Shown here in pieces: positions 25,801-37,800 of a stretch of 64,000 bases of DNA. Each line of letters begins with the position of its first letter. The first letter of the stretch is position 1. The position numbers and the translations under genes were made by a program. The notes under the pieces are model-generated. The model was given only the letters and a program-made list of their open reading frames with translations. It did not search any database and was not told where the DNA came from. This DNA comes from Rhyacichthys aspro (Eukaryota > Chordata > Actinopteri > Gobiiformes > Rhyacichthyidae). The DNA is taken from assembly GCA_036850595.1 (NCBI GenBank), contig CM072165.1, positions 8,752,109 through 8,816,108 of the forward strand. The letters are read 5' to 3'.

Positions 25801-28800
25801 TCTCTTTTGGGTATCACTCCATGTCAGCACATTTCCACTTCCTTGATCTGAGACAGCGGGAGAAATGGGGGGAAAGAGAGAATCAGAGAGTGAACAAATT
25901 AATTGTATTATTTCAGCTTACAAGCTAAATCCCTGACATAAATGCAGCAGCGGCGGTGGAGCTTTTTTCCAGAGAGAGGCGAGAAATGCCATTCACAGTA
26001 AGCAACAGAAAGAAGGGAAAGATAGAAGCGGTCGGATCACTTTGGGGTTGAGGTTATATGGCGTTGGCGGTATAAGAAAAAGGAATAGTTATAGAGAGCA
26101 AGAGTGCAGGGAGAGACGTAGACCACTGGCCCGTTCAAGTTCAGTGAAGTGAAGTATTTAATCTAACAAGATGAACGAGCTATTGGAAACATCATCCTCC
26201 CAGCTCCTCCTCCAGCAACCCCAGCTCATTTCTCACAGCCCGTAAGGCCCGTGATGGAGCTGTGTTTAAGGTCATTTAAGCACCAAGGTAAAGAAAGCCA
26301 GAGAGTGCACCGAGTGTGACGGCTGCTTGGTGCTACAGCCTCTCACACGCTGGCGTTTGCTCCGAGATTGATCTCCCTGCCTTCAGCTGCACAGGCAAAA
26401 ACGGTACAAACAAAGTAACTCACTATTTTCAAACTAAACTTCTCATACATCTTTTATAGGATAGAGTGTGGCCCTGGCAGCAAGATGACTGGTTAAAGGG
26501 TTTCCCAAATATCTCCCCTTTATTCAGAATGTGGATTTAATTACTCCCACTTCCTCATTTAGCTACTAGGTCTTTTTTTTCCAGAGCAAAATTCTAGTAA
26601 ATCCACCAAGGATGGCTTTCTTTCACTTTCACTGTTTAAAGAGTGCATTCTTACTATACTTCAGTGATCTTTATATCCAAAATTTCCACTCTGATTTAGC
26701 AAAAGTACTCTTTGTAACAGGAGTAAATAATATGACTGACACTTTGTCTCCATCAAGAGTTTCTGAACTTGACTGGATTGTGTGCAGCTATCATCTAGTG
26801 GCCATCGTTGACACTGACATTTCACCACACAACCGAACTTCTACATTCTTTAAAGTCTCCATTTACTGAAGTATATTTCTTTTTAAATGCTCTATCATCA
26901 GCGCTCCGACTTTCCTTGGCCCGTGTTGTATGTATAAAATGATCACGTCTGTTGTCTGTATTGAAAATGTGCACTTTAGAGTCACCTACCCTTCTGCGAG
27001 AAACTCTGGCACTGCAGGCTTTTAGCACAGCTTAAGTGGCTGGAACTGGAGATAGAAGTAGAGGCCGCCTCTACTGTCTGGCTCCTTTCAGACCAAAGCA
27101 CCTTGGAGTGACTGACTCACACAATGCATGGTTGGAACGCTCTGAAAGAAATTTTAATTGGATGCATGACTAGAATGATCAGAGTGCGCCTCTGCTTAGC
27201 ACTTACAGGTAGAGGTTAGCTTTTTGTTCTAGAAGATATTTTTAGTAATCCTTAACTATTTAATGTTTTGTATGGACCGACATCATTTTATAAAATCAAA
27301 CTTGCACCAGAACATTCACCAAAGGTCCTCCCCCCACTTTCCCCATAAACACTGTTATTGCCACCTAGCCCTCGGCTGTTGTAATTGGGTGAGTTATTTT
27401 TACCTCTTGTGCCTTCTCCTTCCTTTCCCTGCCTGCGTGTCTCCATCTTGACTTCCCTCCATCCTCGGTGAATTAATTGGAAGGGGCAGAAGGCCACGGC
27501 TCATATTGGGTAGGTAACGAGTGGCGAGGGCTGGACGGCCGCTAACACCCTGCGCTCTAATTGGCTGCCTGAGAGGGATGAGGGTCATTAGGTTTAGGTG
27601 ACTGCTTTGCCCTCTCAGCACACACACGGATATCCAGACGTGTTCGGAGGTGCACTTACAGATTTCTAGCCTTCGAAACCCATCACATGCTGCTGTGAAA
27701 CACTTCTTGGAAATGTAAAAGTTCTTCACGCGGTGCAAATCACAGTTGTGTTTTTCTGAGCAGAGTGGTTAGTCAGATTCGAATCGGATTAAATTAGGCT
27801 TTTATTATAGGGTCATGTATTTCCAAAACTCACATTTAGATTCAGGGAATAAACATTTTAGATTTACCTTGAACTTTGCAATGACCATATGACTTGTCCT
27901 TCTGATTCTGAACCACAGGCATTATAGTCAGGCTTCATCTAATTGACGAGATATAATGACACCCAAAGCTGTCTTTTACAGTGTAAGTGTACTTAACATT
28001 TTGCTATAACAATGGTGGGATTTTAAATATTATACAGCCCTACTTTTCTAAACTCAAGGACAGTACAGCCCCACAGCACATCTTCTTTCCTCAGGTGATG
28101 TCCGTGTACTCACTGTCCACTGAGCTTAGTTTGTCTTAATTACCCAAACTATTTAACATTGCACTTCCTTTACTGTCTTCTTCCCAGTTTTCAGTTTGCG
28201 GTCTCAGCAGATTCGCCTTATCATTCTGCAGTACCGCTGGTAATGGAGAATAATGATCTAAATTTTTCATCACACGCCTTAAAATGAGTTTGAAGTAGAC
28301 TAATTGGGGCTAATCATGGCCAAATGAAGATTTTGAGAACTTTAGCTCCAATTGAACCTGGCCATGCAATACTGAGAGATCAGGGTGAGAACAAAACATG
28401 AAAACATTGAAGTGTGTCCTTCCTTGTTTGTTATCCGCAACATTTGGCTACAGAAGAAGTTTGTAGCTAATTAGATTTTGGAGACAGACACAGTGACGCC
28501 CACTCCCACTTGCATCCACAGCCGTCTGTGTGCTGTGAGGCAATGTAAAGTGTTTCATCAACATACATGATGTTAATTCAGTTTTTTGGTTTGGTGTAAT
28601 TAGAGTGGATTTTTTTTCTCTTGAAGAAGCCTGGAAACACACATGCTCTATAGCTGGCACACTGTTTTGGCCCTGATCCTATTTAGTCCTGGCAACTTCC
28701 TCACACGCACATTTTGACTTAGACAATTGCATACGATCATTTCCTGTTTTAACAAGTACCTGTCAGTGCACTTACATGCTGGAGCAGGATGGATATGCTT

Positions 28801-31800
28801 TCTTTCTCATTTTCCGCCTTATTCTTTTGCCCACCCAATTAGACTCTCATTTTCCAGCTTGTCTGTATACCTCAGCAGTGAAGTGTGTTTTTCTGTTCCT
28901 AATTTTGTGCATGTTTTGATGTGGTGCTTATATGTGTGGGTGTGGGTGTAGGTGCACTTGGTCTGTCTCCCTGTAACTTTTCTCCAAGCTTTAGGCGATG
29001 AAAATGGTCTAAACTGCAAAGAGTACTGAGGGCTAGTGGGAGCAGGGTGGGCTGAGTTGTGATGCATAGTTACATTGGTGCTTATGAAAACTGCCTCTAA
29101 CCCCGATTTCAGAAATGGACTTCAGAAAACATTGAAGCTGAGAGCTCGGGCTGGTTTTGATCCCTCAGATGCATCTTTTGCCTTTTGTAGAGTACCGTTA
29201 TGCCACCCATGTCCAAACATTAGCTAAAGCCGCTCTGCCTGTCTGCCACAGTAACACAAACGTCAGACACCAATTTAGCTTGGCCTCATAGGAGCAAAGT
29301 GATCAGTTTGACCATTATGAGAAAAAGCAGCCCCTTTCTTAACACCATCTGAATTAAATACCAAAGAAATGGAGCAGCAATCAGTGAAATATACTGCCTG
29401 GATTTCTCACAATGCAAATGAACTTGATGATTTCATTGCACTGTATGTTTCTGCTTGACTGTCCAGGACTATAAAGCTGGCCTGGCTATTGCTGAAGTGG
29501 AACTGACTGCTGCCCATATCGGAGACACGGACCGCAGAGGCTTTGAGATAAACACACCATTCAAGAACTTTTGGTATGTGTTCATCACACCATCTGAATA
29601 GTGTTTTAGCTTCTGAGGCTCAGTTTGCCATTGCCTCTTACTTCTTTTGTGACACTCAAAGCGAGATGTCTGATGTGTCTTTTCAGTCGTGTCAAAGGTT
29701 GAAGTGTATTCTTTCTGATTTTACAGCTTTTCTTCCTAAAGTAGTGTTGACATTTTTCATCCTCTCAATGTTAAGTGAAGTAATGTGTCCTTGAATACAA
29801 CAGGTTGAGATTTTACCTAAATATCCATTTTGTAATCATACTGTAGTAATATCCCATTCTATTCATATCCCAGTGTAAGTGGTCTTATCCAGTGATAAAC
29901 TGTAAAGAAAGTCCTTCACAAACACAGGCCAGGTCACTAACTGCATTGTGGTCATGTTTGTCTTACAGACTGATGTGACTCCAAAATAAAGTGGTTGTAC
30001 ATGTGTTTTGCTGTCTACAAATACTATTTATAAAGTATTTGAGGACTTAAAGTACCGCAGTACAGTTTTTAAAGGGGCACAATCTTCAACCTTGCATTAC
30101 TTCTGTACCAGCCGTGTTTGTTTTTAGTCATACTCTAATACTCTACAAAGTAATGACAGAAGTAATGAGAAATAGTAAGAATTACTAGATATGTAAGATC
30201 CACATTGTGAAACTAATAAGTAACTCTAATGAGAAGACGGGTCTCTGTTGAGTTCCCGTTATTTCTCGGTGTACACTCAGACCTCCTGGTCAGAGCAGAC
30301 TGCATGCTACGTGTGAACAGGGCGCTGTGCAGACATCACTAATTATCAATTAGAGCTTTTTATTGAGGCTCCCCCAGGAGCTCTGTGCAGATATCTGCGC
30401 CTCGCCGAGCCTTTCAGGTGTCGGCCGTCCCTCTGGGTCTACAATCGATGAGCACATTGCTTGTTTGTGCTGTAATGGCCCATTTAGAATACAACTGTCA
30501 CAGCTGCCTGGACAATACCCCACTTGTTTGTTTGTTTGCGCTTGTTTACTATTTTGTTCTTCTTTTCTCCCTTTCCTTTTTGCAAGTTGCTTCGTGTAAA
30601 GATTTTCCCCCTCATCCCTCTACCTGTCTGTTGTATGTCCCATCGATCTGTTTGTGTCAGCTGCCTTAATGGTCCCACTGTTTGGCAGCTTCGTTAATAC
30701 GCAGAGCGTAATTGCCATTTTGTGTGGAACAAAAAAGAAGTTGAATTAAAATGAGCTCAAGTCCCCTGAATTGTTTTGATGAGGCGATTGCTGTGGCTGG
30801 CTGTGTGTGTGGCAAATCGATTGGTAGCTCTGGGAGCGTTCTCCTACCTGCTCAAGGTGGGGATTAGTGAGAACTCATCTAATCACTTTAAGCTGTGGAG
30901 ACTCACTTTGGCTTTTCTATTGTTTTGCTGCCATTAAATGGACAGAGCTTTAGGTCCGCTGTGGTAGACACAATAGCAGGCTTTATGAGAAGATAGAAAG
31001 CAAAGAGTCAGTGGCAGAACCAGCAAAGACACACAAGTCAGAGAAAAGTAAAACTTTGTACTTTTGATCAGAAAGCACTCCTGCTAAAGTAAAGCTGCAG
31101 ATAAATGCCTAGCTCAAGGGCAAACTAAAGAAAATCTCTGTTCATCTTGTTGTTGGTTTGTTTGTCTTTTCAAACTTGGACAGTTAGATACATTTTACCT
31201 TCAGCAGAAAATTCTTTTTAATAAAACTACTCAAAGGCAAGGTTGTGTATGTATTATGTCTTTGTATTTGGGGGATTATATATGTCAGTATTTTTGAGTT
31301 GTTCATGTAAAAATATTCTAAACAAAACATACTAAAGACTGTGCATGATTGATCAGTTGTGATTGACACATTTCATGCCATCTAAAACAGGTTCAGGTGC
31401 TGTCCTTGTAGCTACAGTCAATGTTGCAGCCACATGTGAGACCAGACTACCCTTTAAGACTTTGTGACTTAGGAACGTTCGCTCCACTTTGGCCCTGCCC
31501 GCCACCTTCCCTTGTCCCTCTGTGGTATTGGGGCTGTGTTGAAGTCTTGCAGACGATGTGAGCAGTCATCTCTTTAGACGGGCCCTGGGCAGGGGCTGGT
31601 GGGCACAGAACAGCTGAACCCAATCAACCTATTGATCTCGGCCAGGTTGGGCCGCTCTGCACATCCTCAGCTTCAGGCAAACACTGCCCCTCCTCCCCCC
31701 ACTACCCTTGTCTTCTCCCACTTATTTTCAGACTTACTTTACACCGGTCTTCAGGTTGCCATGGAGACTGGTGGTCCCATTACTTCTAGCTAAGTGCTTT

Positions 31801-34800
31801 CCTCAGTCTACCTTTTTTTGCTCCAAATTTTATACCTCTGTCGATCAGTCTGTCTCACTTGTCTTTTGCTTGCTCACTAAATAGCTTGTTAAATTTCACT
31901 TAGTTTGCTAATTCTAGACGTTCACAGCATGCAAAGCACAGAATGCACTTAAAACATCATCTTCTCCATCAGCAACTCTTGCTGTCTGCCCCTGCAAGGT
32001 GTCTCAGTGCTCATTAGCTTGTAACGGACACATACGCCATTTGTTGGGTTAAAAAAACTCCTCACTCTTTAATAAGTGAGACAGGGCAATGAAGGAAAAG
32101 AGCCGTGTCAACTTAAAAGAAATGCACTTGAACTCCTAAGAGTGATTCTTAATGCAATTTTACAAATGCATGGGATGTCCAAAAGCTTTTTTTCCACCAC
32201 TGTATGTGTTCCCTTTGGCAGAAGGTGTCATAGAGTTTTCCTGGAGTTCTTCAGTTCTTTGCTCAGTTTCCAAACATTTAATTTAATTTAATGACATTTT
32301 TTAAATGTAAATTAATTGCTAGAACAGATGTATAAGCAGATGTATATTTAGCTTGTTGTACCACATTAATGATTAATCACAACTCTATATTTTATCTGCA
32401 TACCAAAAATCCTGATAGAACTAAAGTGATGATTTTCCCGATGTCTATTGAGGCTGTAAGGGGATTATGTTAATAGCCTTTTTCTATCACCATTTCTCAA
32501 CTTTTATGTGTCTAATATAGAAATAATACCCCGAAAAAGTAGCTTGCATTAGCACTTACTATAGATTTTGGTGGTGCAAGAAGAGACAGATTGATTTACC
32601 TGGCCCGCCACCCAGGACCCAACCCTCTATCAATTTCATCAAGTTTATTGCAATCACACTTCAAAGTACACCTCCCCAAAACTGCTCCGAATACTGTGCC
32701 CCTTCATAACCCTGCCAAGCTCTCCTATGCTGTTTAATTGCTCTCTCAAATTAAATCAATAACAGTGAGGCATTTGTCGTTTGCGTGCGTGTGTGTGCGT
32801 GTGTGTGTGTGTGGTGAAAATCAATTGTTGCAGCTTCACAGCCGAGTCAGAGCGGGAGAAGGAGGAGTGGATTGAAGCGGTCCAAGAATCGATCGCCGAG
32901 ACACTCTCCGACTATGAAGTGGCGGAGAAGATCTGGTTCAACGAGGCCAACAGGAGCTGCGCCGACTGTCGAGCCCCGCAGCCGGAGTGGGCGTCCGTCA
33001 ACCTGGGCGTGGTCGTCTGTAAGAAGTGCGCAGGTAAAGAGCAGCGGCCTACACACTGATACAGTTCACTATTGAACTTTCACCTGTTGCTCACAACGCC
33101 TGCCCACACACAGCCTTGTCTCAATCGAAGCGAGCAACAGGTCAATGCAACTTCACATCATAAGTCAATCTGGGATTTTTTGAAAATTCCTCACAGTTGG
33201 AGCTAGTTGTTCTCCCAGCGGCCTTAACTACATGAAGGATTTGAGTCATGGAGTCCAGAAGAGCACTGTCGAAAAAAAGAGGATGTGATGCTGTATTTTT
33301 CACCTACATTTAATTAATCTTGTGGTCTTATCCCATCTCAGTTCTGTTGTACATTACTAGACACGTGACACATGAAATAAACTGCATATGTGTAGCAGTG
33401 CCATTAATAATCTGTATGTGTGCTGCACGTTGGTGGTGGTTTGCGCCTGTGTGACTATGTACTCCGACCCAGAGGCACTTTTGGAATAAGATCTCAGGTG
33501 ATAAGCTACTTATGGGAGTTGGCATCTGGCCCCTGGACTCTCTCTAATCTATTTGGCAATGCTGGATGGCTCAGATGAAATGACAACAAAGATTAGGCTA
33601 CGGGCAAGAACTTGGGGGATCCCAAACAGCTTCTTGACCCGCTAAACGTGATTAGAGAGAAGCAGCGGACACGCTTGATGCCGACAGATGTGTGCTTGGT
33701 GTAGATCCTTTTTTACATGCTGCTACACATTTCCTCCTCTCGCTCTCTCCGATCTTCCCTTTTCTCCAGGCCTGAGATGTCTCCTGGAGCTGTAATGTGA
33801 TTCTTCACCTCACCTCTCCAAAGTCCATGTAATTGGTACGCATCAGATATCAGACATCCTTTTTCAAACAGCCTTAAATGATTTCATTTGGTGGGGTGTT
33901 TAATATTACATTTTGTCGACACAGGGTGAGAGGGAGACAGTGAATATCTGCAACGAGGAAGCTGTCCTCGCATTCTGCGCTCCTTAAATTAGGCGGTGGT
34001 CCATTTAGAATACCAATGACTGCTCAGGCTTTTAATTAGCACTATCATGTCATGGACCATAAAGAGAAATGCTGAACAAGAAGAAGAGGAAGGAAGTAAT
34101 GAGAAGGCTAATGGTGAAAATGATCTAAGATAGGCTTTCCTCTTTTTCGTCCAAGACAGAATGAGTTTTAATAGTCTTTAGCTTGACTCTTGAGTATTGC
34201 AGTGTTTTGTCTTGATCAACTGTTGGCATCCATTAGATTTTGAAAAAGATTATTACTTGTTGTGTAAAACGAACCTATTGCTTCTTAAGACAGAGACACC
34301 CCTGGACAGACTAGTCTTACAGCAAGACCTCTGACTCCTAATGTAAAAGCAATAAAACTTCCTCAAGACAGAATCTAAGTAGAGACATCTGCTGGAAACA
34401 GTTGCCATGGCGACACAACATGCTTCCTTCAACGCCAAGGCTTTACTTCTCACTCGTCATGTAGTCATATGGGCTGGACTGAGGTCTGGAGAGTGCCCCG
34501 TGTGCCGTCACTAGAGTCAATGTGAAAGTTTTTAATTGGGGTTGAATTCCTCGAGTTTGGCAGTTTTTAGTGCAAGCCCCTGTGATAGCAGTGCCCTTTA
34601 GTGTGTTGTTTTGGGCTGGCAGAAAGATGAAGACATTTACAACAGGCTATTTATATGTGAAGTTCTTAGTGTGAACCCAGTGGCACGTGCACATCCACAC
34701 TTTTTCAGCTTCATTACCTTTACACAAGTGAAAATGGTCCTGTGGAGCTGTATGGCTCAGTGGATGGAGTGTGGCTGTAGCACTGCAGCAAACAGCAGGA

Positions 34801-37800
34801 GTGAAATATTTTTCACTTGTTCACGGGCAGAAGTGACAGAATCTGCCTCCTTAGACTGTCTAGCCAAGTGGCAAATGTGCTCTCACATGCTGAATTTCTG
34901 TCTCTTCCTCTTTTACTTTTGGGATTAGAGTAGTTGATTTAAACATCCTATTATCCATCAGGAGCTGACATTTTACTGCGATTTCCTTGCACCATTATAT
35001 CACTAGTGGGTGAAAGGGAATCCCTTCTATTTATAGTGTCACCTACAGCATCACAGCCAGAAGCTCTTTTTGTGTATGGACAGTCATGCAGAGGAAAATA
35101 TAGGTCAAAATGGACATGTCCATAGGAATGTATTTAAAATGACATACAGCTTGGCCACAACAGACTCAAAATCAAATCTGGTAAGTAAGTAAGTAGTTAA
35201 ACTGTTTTATTTGGTCTCTGCAGTTTATCCCTAATTTCACTCAAATTGTTTGTGATGTTAAAAATATCCAGAGACTCCAGTTTGACTAGTGTCCTTGTGA
35301 GGGACTTCACTGGAAGGCATGGAGAGCCACTGGAGTATTATGAAAATAAAGGATAAAAGCTCCAAACATATAGCAGTGAAGAGACTATAGTGGCAAGTTC
35401 TGATACAGTTTAAATCAAGTGTCAGCAGTAGTCCTTGAAATACAGAGTAAATAAAAGGTAACGTCAGTAGTCAAAGGCTTTCTTAGGTGGCGTATAATAT
35501 GAATTAATTTGTGGGATTAGAGTCGCACAAGTGAACTGCATTCTTCTGAAAAGGAGGCTGTGATGAAATCAGAGCAAATGTAAATCAGAAACCATCTGCC
35601 ATTACACATACAGGACAGTCATTTACATTCATATATACCGAATGGCTCTGTCTTATACATTAAACATGTTTGCTCCGTCTCGGGCCATAAGCAACCCTAG
35701 CAGCCCCTGTTCACCCAAATAAACAGGCCGACCAACAAACACAATGAATTACTCATGATTCATTAGCAATTAATGGGCCTCGTTCTGTGCTTTCATTTCC
35801 AATTAGGAGAGCTGAGGGGACTAAATACGTCTGTTGTGAGTGAGAATGAGCTCGCAGTCATGCTCTGTTTCTCCGTCTCATAACTGCCTGCTGCTTTATT
35901 ATTTATTCTATCACTGGCATTTAGAGAGTGTTTGCTCATACACTAAGGAGATGTCTGTGCACATATGTACTTCTTAATTTCAGTTTTTCTCCATGAACCT
36001 TTGAGAAATGTTTAACCCAAGGGCTATTCATTTTGAATATATCTAAACTAAATTACATTAGCGTATTAAAAGATGAGTCTCCTTGTTTTTCAGGACAACA
36101 CCGTTCCCTTGGACCCAGTATTTCCAAAGTGCGCAGCTTGAAATTGGACAGCAGTATCTGGAGTAATGAGCTAGTGGAGGTAGGAGTCATTACTAATCCT
36201 ACAAATTGGTACAAATTATTCTTACCTGTCTGTAAGCCACCTGTGTATTCACTTTACCCCCACAGCTCTTCTTGGAGGTGGGGAACAAGAACGCCAACAG
36301 GTTTTGGGCGGCTAATCTCCCGACGGAGGAGGAGCTCTATAGCGGCGCTTCGGCTGAGCAGCGCGCCACCTTCATTCGCAGAAAGTACAGGGAGAGGAAA
36401 TACTGCAGGGTTTTGGAGGACTTTGATGACCTGGAGGAGCTCAACCAGGTATAAATTTAATAAAGACTCCAGAGCAAAGGTCAAAAAGCTTTGGAAAAAG
36501 GATTTGGAACAGGATAAATGGTGAATTTGCAGGCTCAGATCAAAATATCCCATTAGCTCTTTGGACGCTGTCCTTGTCAAAGCCATTTTTTGAATGGTAT
36601 ATTTTTTTTACCCTAATGTACCCCTGTCCAATCTGTTCTGGATTGCTCTTTGTACTTTACTTTAACTTAATAATGTGATGGAGCAAAGTGCAGTTTGAGT
36701 TCACCAAGCACTTCTTTTTGAGTAGGTACCTAACATAACTTTTTCTGCACTTGGTACATGACAAACTCCATTAGCTAAATCTGCTAAAGCCTTGAAAGTC
36801 CACATGGCCCTGACCTTTTGACAGTCTGCAGGACTGACTATAAGTCAGAAGATACCAAAGGGAAGGTCTTATTGATTTCATGTGTAAGCAGATTGACACA
36901 GGGGCCTTCTCTGTCCGTTTGTGGTTAGGGTTTATTGCTGCCTCAAAAACACGCCTCTTTTTGGCTCACTCTAAAAAGAGGGTTTAAAAGCACACACTGA
37001 GCCTCAAAACAGCCAAGTTTCCACCTGCGTCAGCATTTACGCAGATCAACTCGGCTTGTATTGTTTTCCTGAATAAAGAGGAGAGAGGACTGGAGTGGGA
37101 AAGAGAGAAAGTGAGGTTGAGATATAGAAGCTGGCTAAGTGGAAAAGTGGATTAGGATCCACAACAGAAACGCTTGGGTTGGTTTTATTGCGGCTTTTCT
37201 GGCTTTGGGTGTGTGTTTGGACGTGTGTCATGGACATGTGTGTGAACATGTGAGCTGCTCTGTGCGGTCAGATGTGTGAATCTGCTGTTATTGTGACTTT
37301 TTCTGCGGCGTAGGAAGTGACAGAAGCAGAGATGCATGAAAAAAGGTAGCCATCTAAAAGCTCCTGGACAGTGAAGACGTATTTTTGTGAGCTAGAGAAG
37401 TACTAGTGTTTGCGTTCTTTCTGTCTGCTCTTTTTTTTTCATAAATGGGCTTGGAAGAGATGATAGGGATCAATGTGTCATGAAGCCATTCTACACTCTC
37501 AACAAATGTGTGAGCTATGTGTGCTTTATTTAAAGTAAAAATAGTATTTTAACATAAACAAAGCCAGTAGACCTAATCATATTTGACAAGCTGTTGAGAT
37601 TTCTCTCACAATTAATTAGTCCACAAATGTATGAATGTGAAAAATGCTATATAAAACTACTTCCTTTGGGAATAGTCTCTGTAACAAAGACAATTCCTCA
37701 TTGATATTCATGCATTTTTGAAATCCTACAATGACATTTTAATAGGTGTTATGAGCCCAGGGGTCATGAAACTCACTCAACAGATCTAGTAAATCACTTT

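Noticed and set aside
34745..34810. tRNA-like A box (TGGCTCAGTGG)
   Set aside because: No matching B box and no cloverleaf could be drawn; at best an old tRNA-derived SINE fragment.
36033..36524. Open frame across exons 11 and 12
   Set aside because: It reads through the 86-bp intron, which shifts frame; the real exons are 36094-36179 and 36266-36448.
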